A stretch of DNA of 64,000 nucleotides from Galaxea fascicularis (Eukaryota; Cnidaria; Anthozoa; Scleractinia; Euphylliidae): assembly GCA_948470475.1 (NCBI GenBank), contig OX419347.1, positions 1,660,001-1,724,000 of the forward strand. The letters run 5' to 3'. The notes beneath the pieces were generated by a model, which did no database searches, had not been told where the DNA came from, and worked only from the letters and a program-made list of their open reading frames with translations. Shown here piece after piece: positions 37,201 to 52,200 of this stretch (its first letter is position 1; every line of letters starts with the position of its first letter). The position numbers were made by a program, and so were the translations under genes.

Positions 37201-40200
37201 AGGCTGGGTTGCTAAGACGTGAACAGAATAATGAAAAACAAAGTGTTTGACTATTTTGACCCGACTTCTCAACTATTTGTAACTGCACTGAACAGATGTC
37301 AATTGTAATTATATATTTCTTTTATAAACCGATTCTGCATAAAATCAAACAGCATAGTACGTGTATGTAACGCAACGCGTTCCTTTTTGTTTCAAAGATT
37401 ACAGCAGATATAAACGACACACATGCTACGCACTTTTACACACTGACTCGAGCCGAAAACCGACTGTAATGCCAAGAAGGATACTCCGGATATCAATGGA
37501 CGGGGATGATCGAATGGGGGAAACCTTCAAAACCCCCCCAAAATCCCTAGAGCTTCCAATACGACAAAAACATTACCCCCAACAAATGCCACACTACCCC
37601 CTGGGCACTATCACGAATCTTCAGATTGTTTTGAATACCTTAAAAATCCCTACTTAAATCCAAGCCATTCCCAAAAAAAAATACTTTCCAAATTTTCCTA
37701 CCCAAAAATCTCTCGGAATCAAAAATGTCAAACCCAAAACAATCCTTCAATTATAAAAACCGCAGCCGATTCTAAACCACAGTATTGAGCCACATTGATA
37801 CAATGCTACTCCTCTTCAACAAACGTTATCACATCGAAAAACAAAGGTGCAATATTCCAGTTGAAAATGTCAAGAGTTTCTAACGCAAACGGTTTGTTAT
37901 GCATGTTTACTTATTCGTACTGAAATAAGTGGTTACCGTCCATTTGACGTAAATTGAACGCGAGGTAACGCCTGTCACGTTGTCAGCTTGGACAGTAACT
38001 TCTGGAACTGAAAAGAAAAACCTTTAATCAGGAAATCAAACATAAAATACATAACTAATGAGTAATCTGCAATTTTGCTACTTGGTAATATGCTAGTCAC
38101 AATATTAAATATTGTTATAACTTGGTGAAGCACAATGGTCCGGGTACACCCTGTAGGTAAACTGTAATTTTAAGTTTAGAAAAAAAATCCAAAAAAACAA
38201 AGTCCGGGTGAGTGTAGTTCTGAGAAGGACTGTTTAAGGTGGCATCCATTACTGATGTTTTCAAAACCAGAGCGGAGGTCATCACCAGAGTGACGGTGAT
38301 TTGTGCAAAGTCAGTAGATAGTATGTATGCTCTGAAGCCGGGTCAAAGAAGCCGTGATTTTGGTTGAAAGTCTCCTAGTTAAGCCGTGTCCGGCACTCTG
38401 TCGATTAATTTTAGTAGCCATTTCAAAATATCGTAAACATTTCCAGTGAAAGTCCATTGTAACAAACGAATAATAATAAAAAAGTCAGAGATGGTAATTT
38501 GGTTGAAGTTTGTTGCTGACTCAACATTCACTTTTTAATCTGCATCACTACTTACTGTCAGTTGATGTTCTGAAGTTCAAGGCATTGCTCCACTCCCCTG
38601 TTCCCAAGGCACTCCTGGCCATCACATTGACACTGTAGTCTGTATAAGGCTTGAGATTGTTCAATTGTTCACTTGATGCGCTACCAGTCAGGGGATCAAT
38701 ATCTCTGGTAAAAGTACTATTTCGATACTGAAGAGCAAAGGAGGTTACTGGTGTTTCATCTTTTCCTAGGGTGTACGACCACCTGACTAATGCTGATCTT
38801 GCCTGGATATCAACCTGATTTACAACTGGTTTTCCTGGAACCTCTGAAAAGAAGGCCACATAAGAACGTCGTCATTCATTTCTTTTAAACAGTCTGCTAT
38901 TCACCGTAACGTCCATGAAACCAGTGAGTAGTAAATAACTCCTACAAGAGCCAAATGATGTGTACGGCTACGCAACCTCCAATTCACTTTCCAGTTGAGA
39001 TCGTCAATAGGTTTCAGGAGGTGCAAAACATACCAAACCGCTTACTGGTTTATCTTGTGGTTAAGTGGTTTTTCCAAGCGAGTGACATAACTGACGACAT
39101 TTGCTATACTACTTAGAAATAGTTCACGGGAGCTTTACAGTGTTCAAGGAAAACTAAGAATTAGAAATTCATTGACACACAGAACAACAAGAATAAAGAG
39201 CTATCTAAAACCTATCTGGGATGGAGTCCATTTTTGTTTGACGTAGTTGTGCAGAGTGTCACTTGGTCAACAGTGCTATTTTAGTCGACCATTAGGAACT
39301 TAAAACAGCTGCCAAAATCCCTTGAAGAGATAATTGTAAGGGAAATAAGTAAACTAACTCTAAGCCCAGTTACATGCACTAAACATCTATCCTTAAATTG
39401 ACAATTGGTTCTTGCGTCAACGTGTGTTTGAGATAAGAAGAACGCGGAAAGTTGGTAAGCACGAAAGATGCGTAAGAGTTGCTCGAGGCATAGCCGAGAG
39501 CAAATCTATCTTCTTGTTTGGTTCTTCCAGAGCGTTTTTCTGCAAGGATACCCATTTAGCATTGCTTGCTTGTTCTCGTTTTTCCTTTTCTTTGGGCTTT
39601 TTCGGCCGTTAAAAACTCCAATCCCAAAGAAAAATTCAGCAGATCTTCTTCGTCAGCTGGTTTGAAGTTTTCCCACATTTCTGAATGCAAAATGCCGAAG
39701 TAGTCAATCACGGAAAAAACTTTTCCTCTGACGTCATCAGCGTGCACAATGGAAATATGAAGCGCGCTCGTGTAATTGAATTTGATCACACGAATTTACT
39801 AGCTATGCTATAATAACAGCTGTGACCTACTCAGAATGACGGTCAGATTTCCTTTTGCGACATCTCTGATTTGAGGTAAGTCAACCAGTGACGCAGAACA
39901 CTGATACGTTGCGTTGCAGTCAACATCACGAACTGATGAACTTTTCCTAGCACACTGATAGTTATTCATAATGTCGGTCGCGTTGGTGTAAGTTATCGTT
40001 AAAGAAGAGCTTGATCCAGCTACCACTGCTCCATCTTTTTGCCATTCATATGTCTGTGCAGGCGGCCGCTGTTTGCTGAAGTTAGCAGCACAGGTTAGTG
40101 TGACAGATCCAGCAGAAGAAGGTGACCAAACAGCATCGTCAAGTTCAACGAAGAGAAAAGGAACTTGGACTGAAAAAAAAAAAACAGCACAAAACGGGTT

Positions 40201-43200
40201 TGTATGGTCCACCAAAACGGTGACTTGTTTGGACACAATTGTTGTTGCTAGAGTTAGAGGGCCTCTGTCGTGCTATGGTTAGGTTTTGCTTTAAAAGAGC
40301 ATATTATTGTACAAAACCTACTGTTGTTACGGGTCTACTGATGTTCAGTATCGATGCTTCAAAAGCAGTGTTCTCAAGGCATCTCCAAAATTTGAGATGA
40401 CTCGCTTTCCCACCATGCAAGTCATTTGATATGTACATGTACCTCCAACAGTGGTTTTGCAAAATCACTTCATGCATGCATACACTGAACGGATATTAAA
40501 TAACGAAAGTCCTGGAGACGGTCAAACCACCATAGCAGTGCCCTCTCTGTTATGGATTTGAGAAACTACAGTATGTTCCAGTTGTGCAGATATTCCAACA
40601 TGGTCTTTTTTAGCGGGTAACACCCAGAAACACAACATCCTTCCAGACAAACTACAATAGGATCCGAAGTTATTGGAACACATGAACGAAACCGTTACAA
40701 CAAAGAAGGGATTTAAGAAAACTTTACACCATAGAAGTCACTACTGACTCCACCTCACCCCCCCCCCCCCTTCCCCTATCTTCCACCGTTGCGGCATTCA
40801 AGCATTTGACGCTGATTTCAATCACCACAATGCGTACAATCCCCAACCTGGCCTGGGAGGAGGAGAAGGGGGAGGGGGGAGGGGGGGGGGTTGAGAGAGT
40901 GGCTGCAAGGACGGAGGTTAAGAGAAACAAAATTTAATAAAAATCGTTGTGAGCGAAACATTATCGACTACTTACAATTTTTGCAGACAAGTAAGTCTAC
41001 TCTCATGCATATCCCAGTTTTATACGCCTTTGGTAGTATTCTAATGTACTGGGCTGCAAAAGGTGAAGAAAGGAAGTTCACAACAATTGAGCCTCTGTTG
41101 GTGTTTCCAGTGAGTACCTGAACAGACAAATACAAAAAAAAAAACATTTGTTCAGTGATCCCATAATCTATTTGCAAACAAGAAAGGTATATTCCCGGAC
41201 AGAGAAAATTATATATAGAATGGTACACGACGTAACACACAACTGGGGAAAGATTAGAGATATCACGATAATTCCTATTCTTTCCACAACATTATTTCTT
41301 GACAGATTCCAACAGTTTGGAGCTGTTTCATAACCACCATTCCATCCCGATACCTTCTCTTGGTCCAACCTCACTAGATCATGTGAAAAAGCCCACAGTA
41401 CAAAGGCTTTTAAAGTATATGGAGGTACAACAAACGATGCACAACACATACAGTCATAAATTGTTCTTGCATGTTTAACTAATAATAAATAAATCTGGCA
41501 ATTTTTCTTGCATTCATTATCAATACAACACCTTACCGCTCCGCCTAAATAGTCCAACCATTTTTGCCCATCATATCCATAGCTGATTGCATAACTTGTC
41601 ACCCATTTGTCCAACACATTATCTCCCTGAGTAGCAACACCACTGACTGTAATCACTTTTTTAGCATCAAACTGCAAGTATTGTGGGGGCGATACTGAAG
41701 CACTGCACCAAGAATTCAGACCATAAAGGCGGCTCCATCCAGCGTTATGGTTGGCATCAAGTTCCGAAGATGCTGTAGTTCCTAAGGTTCGGACTACAAA
41801 TCTTTCATTTCCAATGGATGAGAGGCAGCCTGTTAAAACGCAGCAAGATTGCAGACATAAATGAAAATAATTAAAATAAATCATAATATTTACCCAGGAC
41901 GCTCCACTCGCCGAAGTGGTTTACAGGGAGGTCCTATCTAGATTGAATTGGAATTCGAGGGGAAAACCAGAGTACCTGGAGAAAAACCTCTCAGAGCAGA
42001 GTAGATAACCAACAACAAACTCAACCCACATATGAACGTCGAGTCCGAGAATCGAACCAGGGCCAAATTGGTCAAATAGGCAAGTGGTCTCACCACTGGG
42101 CCAAGCCTGCTCCCAAAAACATGTTAAACGACTTGTTTACAACTAACTGTCCAACTGCAACTAAAGAGTTGTTGTACTGTGGGATAGCACCAAAATAGCC
42201 TATGAAAAATCTAAGCTCATGGCGAAACCCATGATTTAAAAAACAGTTTTCTTACTTGTAGAGTGACCCTCCTGATGGATTTTCAAGCACTACTCTGTTT
42301 CATGGTCAAAATTACCAAAAAATAAACTTTTTCTTACGAAATAGGAAGCAGCCAAGTTTTCCCCACTTTTTTCACCCCGTTGGAGGAAGCTCGAAACTTG
42401 GTTAAGTACAAACATTCCTACCCTTTTGATGACGTAAGACGAGCTTAAATATATTAGGACTCTGGCTCTGTGGGAAACGTTCCGTGAAAAAAAAAAACAT
42501 GTTTGTGTAGCAATTGGATGATCCGTATGAAATACCTTTTTCAAATAATTAGTTCTGTAAACAGTTGAAGCCATAACATAGGATTCAAATTATTAGCTTT
42601 TGCCTGACTTTCTTTCACTTGCCTCCAATTGTTCCCAATGCCTTCACAGACTAGTCAGTACTAATCTGTACTTTCAGTGGTCAGTTCCCACAGATTTTAA
42701 TTCCAACTAAACACTACATTTTGTACGACGTTTGTCCCAATTCCAACAAATGTTTATTACAGCGGCACTGACTTCATGACCAACTGAATAAAGGCACATT
42801 TATCTCAGGGCGGAGTGATCCGTACGAATAGATCATAATCAATTCAATGTACCTTGCAATGATCCATACACTTCCACTCTCAATGCTTTGTTTTTGTTGA
42901 ATAACACAGGATAAAAACGAATGAACTTTGCAGCGACTGGTTCGTAAAGCTCACTTCTAACAACGCTGTTCTGATCACTGTTACCGGTAAAAATCTAAAA
43001 ATAGAAGAAAATAAACAACGTTAATCTGTCTGTTTTTGCTTTTTTTTTTCCCAGTCAAAGACACCTTTATCAGCCAAAGGACAGAGGCTTAAACCTTTTT
43101 AAGTTACTTCGAGTTTCTTCATCAACATGCGGCTGGTTCCATACTCTTTCTCGTGAAAAGGAATCATATCCAAATCAAACCGACATCCATAATGAAAAAC

Positions 43201-46200
43201 TTGCGTTAAAGAGCAGCCTAAACTGGACTAGGAAATGTCATAATCTAATCTAATCGGCCAGAAAAGCTTCAGAGAAAACAAACGTTCTGACAAAAAGTTC
43301 GAATAGTCAGCAATAGAATCTTTTCAGGTTGGCCAATTTACCTTTATCAAGTAGAACGCGGTTGATAAAATCAAATTCTTTACTTGAGGCAAGTGATGGG
43401 TTTACTGGCACCGACAAAATATCATCACATCGTAAATTTGAAAAACATCGAGCATTTGTCGCAGGTAAAAACGAAACTGACATTGCTTTAGTTTGAATCA
43501 ACTTTCAAGTAACATTCAAATAAGGGAATGACAATGTTCAATTTGATGAATTTGAAGAACTAACGTTTGCTTCACATTTCACTGATATCTCGGTCATCAT
43601 ATTAAACACCGCTAGCTGTTACCTTTTCCACATTATCTTCAAAGTAGTTTTCCCAATTAACATTGTTTAAGGACGTCCCTATTTTATAAGTCTTTGTCCA
43701 ATCATCTGCGCTTGGATTTCCCTGTGTAGCTACACCACAGACAAAGTAAACTGATCCCAGGTCAATCTGCAGGAAGTCACTGCCATTACTGTTACTGCTG
43801 GGTAACCACGCACTGGATCCTGTCAGACGCCCATTTTTAGGGTTACTGCTGGCACGGGTGGAGGAAGCAGAGAATCTCTGATCAAGAATGAGGGAACTGT
43901 CTGAGATTCCAACTGGGTCACTCGAGCAGCCTGTCAAAGTTAATTTAACACAGTTTTTCTCCAATTACAACAGGATGGTAGGTTTGTCAGAGCAGAGAAG
44001 AAAGTACTTTGTTTATCGATTTTTAACAACGCACTCCCTCACAAATTTGTCACTCAACATACTCTCATTTGAATATAGCTGGGATCAATACATTGCTTCA
44101 AACCTTCCAGAATAATAGCAAAGACTTAGGGTCTCACTCGCAAAACCAACCACAGACTTCGAGGACTTCGTTTTCCGGGCATATTGGAGCAACATTTCTC
44201 TGACTTGTTAACTGAACTCGACTTAAATCAGCTAAAACTAAAATTCCAAACTCTCGCAATTTTAGCTAATACGTACACAGTATTACAGTCCGTTATCATT
44301 TCCTGGAGGATTAAGTAAAAGATGAACCAACTCTTATCGTTACAGCCGATCTTTGCCCATTACTTGAGTTGTCTTTGCAATATATCAGATTGCATTTGTC
44401 ACTGAGCAATTGATGCTGCCGCTGTTGATAATGGTAATGTTGTTACAGAAGAGAATAACAATAAAACAACTATTTCATTCTGAAAAAAAAAAAAACGTGT
44501 TTTTTAAAGAGAAAACGCTATGAGCAGTAAGAACTGAGAAAAACCTGAGTACCTTTGACACTTTGCGTTATGGAATAAACTTCCACCTCACAAAGGGTGA
44601 GAACTTTATTGCTTCCCGGTATACGAACGAAGACAAACCGACCAACAAGTACAGGTTTACAGGAAAAAGACTTTGTTTGTCCACCGCTCAAAGACAAGGT
44701 CCCTCCACAACTCGGGTTTGTTTCGCCTCCGCTTTGGTTGCGATTACCTGTAAAAATAAAGGCAAAGAGTTAACATCTCACTATGAATTAAAGAAATAAA
44801 TAGTGTAAAATACAAGAACTTAAACTTCAACCGCCTGTTGAAGTGTTGGAGAGAAGGTCACGTAAAGGTAGCAATAGAAGAGGCAGGAATCTCCTCAGAA
44901 GAGGGGAGGTCACTATGACAACCCATTCACAGCCGACTTACAGGCACCTGTCAACCTGCCAGGTAAGGAACTATTATATGCGATAGAACATATCTGCCAC
45001 TTGTGAGGGCCACGCTCTTTGTAGCCACGTAACGTTTTCAAGTCCCACACCAAACCTTTCTTACGTGGAGGCAGTTCTGTTCGTGCTGGTGTTTAACTTG
45101 GTCGAGCACTAAAACACAATGTTTGGAACATATACTTGCTGGCATCACTGACTTCATTTTGACTTTGCCAAAATTCCCCTTTTTGGGTTCATTAAAGTAC
45201 AATAATTAAAGCTGAGCTGCTGAAGACAGAATAAGCTGATTACTACTTGTGGCATTATGTAAATTACAATTTCTTGAGAGTTTAGTCACTAACACAGAGA
45301 AACTTATCACAGGATTGCAACTAACGTTTCCGACTAAACACTGTACACCATTATAGCTCATTATGTAAAAGGTTTTAACAGTTGCTCAATCTTATTATCT
45401 CATTTCTTTTTGGTTTACTCTTTGCAACTTTGTTCCTATATTCCATATGCATATGCGCGTATTTGATTACTTTATTTCGTTTCCATTGACTAACTTACCT
45501 ATCCTGATTTCAAACGAATTCAAACGTGATTGACATTCAACACCACAATCTTCCCCTCCTCTGTTGACAATAACGACTTCAGTCACAGGAACAGATGAGC
45601 CCAGGTCCACTCTCCACCAAGGATCATCTGTTGTTGTAGTATGTGTACAGCTGTGCTGGGTGTAGTCTGTTGAAGTTCCCCCATCCACCGCACGTGATGC
45701 CACTCCACTATGACCAGTACTAACCTGATAAGCAGGCTGATTGCGGGCCAGGTCTGAAAAAAAACGTGATAAAACGTGATGAAATGTTTTGGTGCTAATA
45801 TCTTTAACTTAAAATAAAGTAAGCAGTGGAAACTTTTTTTGTGATATGACACAGTTCGCAAGCCAACGTAGAAAATATTCATATTCCAGTGACGACAGAA
45901 GAGCAAACCAATAAACTCTGTAACTTTTTTAACTGTGTTCACAGACAAAGTACACTTTGTATTCGCGTTCTCCTGCGTCATGCAAAGTACGACAGTCACG
46001 TAAAAGTAGGCATCTAAATTGGCCATTTTGAAATATGCTGTCACAGAAATGATATCATTATGCAAAACTGTATATATAGGATACAGTGGAACACAATACG
46101 CAGCAGTTCAGGTCTCAGCTGATCTAACATTATTTTTTGTTTGAAAAGTTTGCATCCAATAACACAGTTTACATTTACAACTAAACTTTAAAACGATAAT

Positions 46201-49200
46201 CCTTACTTTTATTATTGTACTTCGACATACAAAACTGAGGATTCCCGACGTCTTGTCATTTTGCAAAAGCGTGTTATTAGAATTTCCTTGCTCGTGCATA
46301 CAGACCTTGTTTATAAGGAACTTGGTATTCTAACCTTTATGGTGTCCATTATATGCAACTAGGTCAATTTATGTATTCTTACAACCACTTTCATCTAATC
46401 TATTGCTACAACACTGGGACCTCCTATAGACTTCTGTTTTACCCTATTGTTAAACCAGCATTAAGAAATTTTCTATTGTTTTCCAAGGACCGAACTTCTT
46501 TAATTCTCTTGCCGGGGAAGTCATCAACTCTAGTTCCTTATACCCCTCAAGGAAACCACTTAACCCTAAAACAATAGACAAGGAGACCCCCACTCACCCT
46601 AATGAGGGACATCCCCTTAACCCTAGAACAATAGACAAGGAGACCCCGACTCACCCCAATGAGGGATACCCCACTATAACCCTACAACAATAGACAAGGA
46701 GACCCCACTAACCCTAGACAATAGAAATGGCCGCCATCTTGGATTTTTGGTGACGTGACCCCGAAAACAAAAGAATAAGGAGATGCACTCGCTCCTGATT
46801 GGCTACGATCTGGTTAAGCCCCTATAACTACTAACTGACAAATATAATAAGGTTAAATGCAATTTAACTTAGTTAACGACTAGGAGCAAGTTGCTCTGTT
46901 TGTTGTGGCGTGGCGTGGCGTGGCGTGGCGTGGCGTCAGCGTTAGTGTGTTATTAGTATTTTGGAGGCGTTGCCTGCTGCGTTATTTAGCGTGTGCATGT
47001 GTTATTTGCATGTTGGGCCTCTCTGTGGCGTCTTCTGGCAGTTGGAGCGGTCAGCGGTTCGTTTTGCATATTATGCGTGCGCCGTCGCATGTCCTCGTGG
47101 TTTTGTTTAGCTCAGCGTTTTGGTGTGTTGGCGTTTGCGGGGCTTTCGAGTATTTCCCCTCCCTCCTCTCCCTATTGGGGATTGTTTTTTTCCATTAAAC
47201 TTATGGTTCAGTGTGACGGGTGCTTGTTTTGGGGTCTGGGGTGTCGGGCGGGGCTCGTGGCTGGGTTGCGGGTAGGGCAGGCTTATGGGGTGTTCCACCG
47301 ACCGGGGGTGGGGTCGTTGGTACCAGTCCCCAGATCCTTGAGCACCCAACCTCCATTTGCGACACAGGCGTTAACCATAAATAACGGTGCATTAGACTCA
47401 ATTACAAATCGCTTACTAAATAGATTTAGTCCACTTTTTGGTTTCTTCGCCATTTGTATCGCAAATTTACTTATCACAAGTTCAGTTGCATAAATATGTA
47501 AATAAACGTGAATCAAATAATATCAACTGTCAAATGAAGAATGATCGTCGCAGTTGTGATTGCAATTTTTACAATTGCGTAAAGAAGCCTAAAAAAAATT
47601 CAGGACTTCAACGGGGCTTTCAATTTGACCTGCTCCCAACGTCAGTGGCTTCATAGTTCAGTTGGTAGAGCATCGCACCGGAATCGCGAGGTCGCGGGTT
47701 CAAGCTCCGTTGAAGTCCTGATTTTTTTCAGGCTTCTTTACGTAATTGTAAAAATTACGATCACAACTGCGACGATCACTCTTCTTTTGATTTCATATCC
47801 GCAGTTCACATAAGATTTCTTTCATATGCATCACTCAATACCAACTGTGTTGACTAGCTAGGACATTTATAGATCGATCACAAGAGGTTTTTTCATTTCT
47901 TTTGTACTGTATGATAGCAAAACAGGAGTATTTGGATTTCACTGGGTAGAGAACTCTAAACATGCAAATACATATACGCCTAAAGGTCTATTACACAATT
48001 TTCCACTGAAATTGCATAACATCTCTGAATTCCCACTTGCAAAGATTATTGCCACATGATTTTGGACAAACAAGTTCAATCTAATGTTTCTCACGAATTC
48101 CCGTGTTAAAAAAAAAAACTAACGAAGGAGTTCAAAGGTGCTATTTAGAGTGTGGTATGAAATTCATACCTGCAACTGACTAACATCAATAGAAAAATAA
48201 TCTTCAACACGTGATAATACCAAGCAAGAATGTTTACTACAAGCAAACACTTACTTATTCTAGATATGTAAGTAGAATAAACTTCAACCTCACAAAGCGT
48301 CAAAATTTTGTTGTTGCCAGGTATCCTGATATAGACGTATCTGCCATATACTCTTGGAATGCAGAAATAGGATTTTTCCTGTCCAGCTGGAATGTTAGTA
48401 ACACTATCACAAAGACGGTTTGCTGCTCCTCCATTTGCATCTGAATTTCCTTGATGAGTGAGAAAACAAAGGCAAGTAGTAATAATTAGGAAAACACTCT
48501 CCTGTATTCCTCAATATAATGGAAAAAATTCATAAATGAATAATGCCAAGTGGTCATTCGACAGTATTCTGAAAACAAAAACAACGATTAATAGTATTGA
48601 CAGGTAACAATACTTAAGACTGTACTCTTAATAATATAATGCAGTGTAGTTCTTAATAAACAGGTGCATGGTACACATATTTTCTCACAAAAATAAGTTG
48701 AAATGACGATACATTAATCAGTGAATCATCCACCAGACTTCAATTCCTAATATTCAGCTTGCTAGAGTAGACTTCAAACTCACTCTTGTTTAACCCACCA
48801 GAAAATAAAATTGTGTCTGCTTTGGAAGGCTAATTATTTGGCTGTGAAGCCAATTGTATAACAGCGTTTCTAAAAAATAACCATTGCTCATTCTAGCGGT
48901 TTTTAAGAAGAAATTTGGAAGCATTTTTGGCCTTTTAACCATTCCTGAGACTTCAGCCACACTTAAGAGCTGAAAAAAATCTTTATTTTAGAGTTATTAT
49001 TTTTTGTGGAAATGCTTAAACTTGGTGATCTTGAAGACTTGCATGGAGCTACATGTATACAGAGAGTCTTTAGTTGTTTCCAAAATTGGGTGCATATGTT
49101 GATAAACTGAAAACCAATATCCAAGCCCTGGTTGTTCAAACATTGGATAGTACTATCCACTGGATAACTCACTATCCAGCGGATAAGTACTGGGTATTGG

Positions 49201-52200
49201 GAAAGCTAATTGCACTATCCACTGGAGAGATAATATTTATATCTGGCCCTGGTTGTTCAAAGGCTGGATAGTGCTATCCACCGGATAAATATCTATCCAG
49301 TGGATAGTGCAATTAGCTATCCCAATACGTATGTGATGGATAGTGATTTATCCGGTGGATAGCGCTATCCAACGTTTGAACAACCGGGACCTGGTGGATA
49401 GCGCTATCCAGCCTTTGAACAACCGGGGCCAGGGCTGTTCATCATTTAGACCACTTGAGTAAATAAAACCTTAAAACATTTTAAGAAAATAAATCCCAAG
49501 TCATGTAACGAGCAGGTAAACTGAGTATAATATCACTACAACAGGGGAAACCATGTACCTTTCAAGGTCAAAGAAAATAATGTATTGCCGGTTCTGTCTC
49601 AATTTGTCACAATTGAGTCATCACTACTAATAGTACAAAATATAATTAAAATAAAAAAGGTTGACCTACCCACTCTAATCTCAGCTCCGTTTAGTCTCTC
49701 CACACAGCAGCCTCCTCTGTTGAGTATGCGCACTTCAGCCACAGGCTGTTCACTTTGCAGGTCTACTCTCCACAAGGGGTTGGTAGTTCCTGGGTTATCC
49801 TTAGTGTGTGCACATTGCATGTAATTACTACTCTTTACCCCATCTACTGCATAGCTTGAGAAGAGTGACCTTCGCCTGCTTGACTGACTTGTAGGCTTCA
49901 AAAGGGCGATATTTCCTTAAACAAAAAAAAATAATAAATAAAAAGCAAGATCAGATTATTTCACAGATTTTACATAGTCCTTTTTGTTATGCCAAAATTC
50001 CACAAAATTTTACGATTTTTGACCCAAATAACAAGTTTGGAACATTTTGGCACCAACAACTACATTACAACAACTTAGTCACTTTATTTGCATTAACATA
50101 TAACCGTTCATTAACAGCTATTGTATTCTTGTACAAATTGAATTAATAGGTAACTTATTGAACCTTAATAATGTGTAGCCCTTGTGTTAATGATTTAACT
50201 TACTGAGCGACCGGTGGTCAGACAAGCCTTGCTATTGGCGATTATTTCCAATTACATGAAAAGATTGAACTTTTAACTCCAAAGATCTGATTATTAATTA
50301 TCCTTTGTAGCTGCTATGGAGGGTGTTCGCTCACGTGACCAGCGGCCATATTGGGTTTTTGAAACAAAAGGAAGATTTTGCATAAAAATAGAGTTCAATT
50401 CTCAGAAGACTGGTTTACTCCCCCAACATGGTCGCCGTTCCTTTGTTTTGCTCCTTCAACATGGCTGCCATGACGTCAAGTGAACTCACTCTATACAGTT
50501 CCTTGTATATTAGTTAAAAGGTTTTGGGATTATATCAAGATATAAAACCCTCTGTTGATAAAATCAATTTGTCTTTTCTCGTCACCTGTTCGCTGGACAA
50601 TGTACCGATATTAAAGGGAGAAGTTACATACTAATCCCTTCTGGGAGTTAAAAGATTAAAGACCATGTTTTTCTCTGATTTTACTAACAAAAAATCCTCT
50701 GCTGCAGTACTAACATGTATTTAGGTCACGACTTTATATGCTGCACTAAATTTCATTTTTGGTGTGTATTCCAAGCTTTTTTCTGATTTATTCACATCTC
50801 AATTACGCTGTACACACAGACAATGACATTGAAAGTGGTAAAAGAATTCCTGCCACAATCAAAACTAGGAGTATTCCTGTCACTACAGTTAAGGGTTAAT
50901 TTAATTTAATTTTCATGATAGTTCATTAATTGCTTGCAATCCAACACTGAAAACTGTACACTGTACTTGAGAGAGATCTTTCATTTACAAAAGCCAAAAA
51001 ATCTACTTGTCTTTTTACATGCAAACTTCATAATTTGTGACTGTAAATATTAAAGCATAGCAAATTCCATAATAATTTATTATACTCTGTATAATGTACC
51101 CTCCACATTTTAACAGCTGCATGCATGTGTGCACATAATAATAAACATAATAAATAGTAAACATACACTGTAATGTCCATGAGTATCTTTCTTTGCAATT
51201 TTTGTCCGTTTTCACGTAGTAAAGCTAAACTTCCACACATTAAATAGGGTTAAATGCAATTTAACTTAGTTAACGACTAAGAGCAAGTTGCTCTGTTTGT
51301 TGTGGTGTGGCATGGTGTTGCGTGGCATTAGCGTTAGTGTTATTAGTATTTTGGGGCATTGCCTGCAGTGTTTTTTTTAGTGTGTGCGTGTGTTATTTGC
51401 ATGTTGGGCTTCTCCATGGCGTCTTCTGGCAGTTCGAGCGGTCAGCAGTTCTTTTGCACATCATGTGTGCGCCTTCGCATGTCCTCGTGGTTTTGTTTAG
51501 CTCAGCATTCGGTGTGTTGGTGCTCGCGGGCTTTCAAGTATTTCCCCTCCCTTCCCTCCCTATAGTGTGACGGGTGCTTGATTTGGGGTCTGGTGTGTTG
51601 GGCAGGGCTCATGGCTAGGGTTACAGGTAGGGCAGGCTTATGGGGTGTTCCACCGACCAGGGGTTGGGTCGTTGGTACCAGTCCCCAGGTCCTTGAGCAC
51701 CCAACCTCCATTTGTGACACAGCCGTTAATTCTTGATTAGTCTGAAATATCAGCCGTCTCTTCCCCCCCAGCCCACAGGGTCATGGGCGAGAGAGCTGTC
51801 TGAATTCCGAGTGTTTTAATGTCGTCTGGTAATGTCACATACTTAATTGTGTAGATATGGTAGGTACTTTTTGATTGGTTCTTAGTATACTGACACATTT
51901 GAATAGACCCTTCTCAAAAATGTCAAAATTGAACTGAATGAAAAACTGATACCAGAAATAGGTAGAGCACCTTTACTTTAGTAAACCCTGCAAAGTTTCA
52001 CCATATCAGGTGTTAATCAGCTGAAAAAAATAATGTAAGTTGAAATTTGACAAATTTACAGATGTTTGTATGACTGGGATAATTGGCATACACCCCCAGT
52101 CATACAAACGTCTGTAAATTTTTTTTAATTTTTCAATTTACATTTCCTCAGCTGATATAACACCTGATATGCTGAAACTTTACAGGGTTACTAAAGTAAA

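Larger units (their letters stand above)
45760..48250. other. Long intron between FTP modules 1 and 2, filled with repeats
   Basis: No exon recognised. From left: unassigned 45760-46540; a degenerate tandem block 46545-46735; the 480-bp repeat copy C; the tRNA-bearing hairpin 47530-47790; and unassigned AT-rich DNA to the splice site. Confidence 0.65.

Noticed and set aside
41168..41884. 238-codon continuous minus-strand frame as a single exon
   Set aside because: Only 41829-41537 is F5/8C coding; beyond the donor at 41536 it reads through intron, and the domain resumes at 41117 with a clean acceptor.
47625..47813. 62-codon frame over the tRNA-like hairpin
   Set aside because: It overlaps a folded tRNA-like sequence with pol III boxes; the frame is incidental.
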